Origin: Moesziomyces globuligerus
Taxonomy: Eukaryota > Basidiomycota > Ustilaginomycetes > Ustilaginales > Ustilaginaceae
DNA length: 64,000 bases
NCBI GenBank assembly: GCA_030849465.1
Contig: JARVLF010000005.1
Coordinates: forward strand, 310,001 to 374,000
Direction: 5' to 3'
This document shows, in pieces, positions 62,948 through 64,000 of this stretch (position 1 is its first letter; the number at the start of each line of letters is the position of its first letter). The notes below the pieces were generated by a model. It was not told the origin of the DNA. It did not search any database and was given only the letters and a program-made list of their open reading frames with translations. Made by a program: the position numbers and the translations under genes.

Positions 62948-64000
<1,053 letters not shown>

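Overview
The window is nuclear DNA of a smut fungus (Basidiomycota, Ustilaginaceae; Ustilago, Sporisorium or Pseudozyma type). The evidence is short spliceosomal introns with GTAAG/GTACG donors, coding sequence strongly biased to G/C at third positions, a Pol III tRNA gene, basidiomycete-type proteins, and at the right edge a secreted ribonuclease that closely resembles RNase U2, the enzyme first described from Ustilago sphaerogena. There is no operon structure, CRISPR array, phage or intact transposon.

Layout. 1-2.2 kb: 5' part of mevalonate diphosphate decarboxylase (ERG19/MVD1) and the ribosome-biogenesis factor BRX1, both on the minus strand. 2.2-9.4 kb: a 7.2 kb stretch with no convincing gene, ending in a pyrimidine-rich leader upstream of a large HSF-type transcription factor (9.4-11.4 kb). 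11.9-18 kb: TFIIA large subunit (TOA1), a PWWP-domain protein, and a mitochondrial membrane protein resembling Mmc1. 18.7-24.3 kb: BRE1 (H2B ubiquitin ligase), RPB10 and SEC61 alpha. 25-28.5 kb: two divergent ribosomal protein genes, eL27 and uS12 (RPS23). 28.9-33.2 kb: an unrecognised 836-residue protein and a divergent mitochondrial-carrier-like membrane protein. 34 kb: an intron-containing tRNA-Ser(AGA). 34.3-39.6 kb: the PP2A-like phosphatase PPG1, an unusual CIA30::PIG-P fusion, a HIT protein and a probable complex I accessory subunit. 40.9-45.6 kb: RAX2 with an extra C-terminal SH3 domain. 46.2-53 kb: a coiled-coil protein with an HMMR/RHAMM-like C-terminal motif, and COG4. 53.9-61.5 kb: DBP10, EME1 and a multi-pass membrane protein. 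63 kb: the RNase U2-like gene, with four exons.

Most genes are housekeeping and do not form one pathway. Several themes recur: transcription and chromatin (HSF, TFIIA, PWWP, BRE1, RPB10), ribosome production (BRX1, DBP10, eL27, uS12), and the secretory route and cell surface (SEC61, COG4, PIG-P, RAX2, secreted RNase).

The most unusual structures are four. First, the single-ORF fusion of a CIA30 domain to the GPI-anchor subunit PIG-P. Second, an imperfect inverted repeat of about 139 bp that duplicates the last codons and 3' flank of DBP10 next to COG4 and encloses about 680 bp of broken-looking coding sequence. Third, the SH3 tail on RAX2. Fourth, the long gene-poor region before the HSF gene. 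All intron coordinates were read by eye from splice signals and protein-family similarity; no searches were run.
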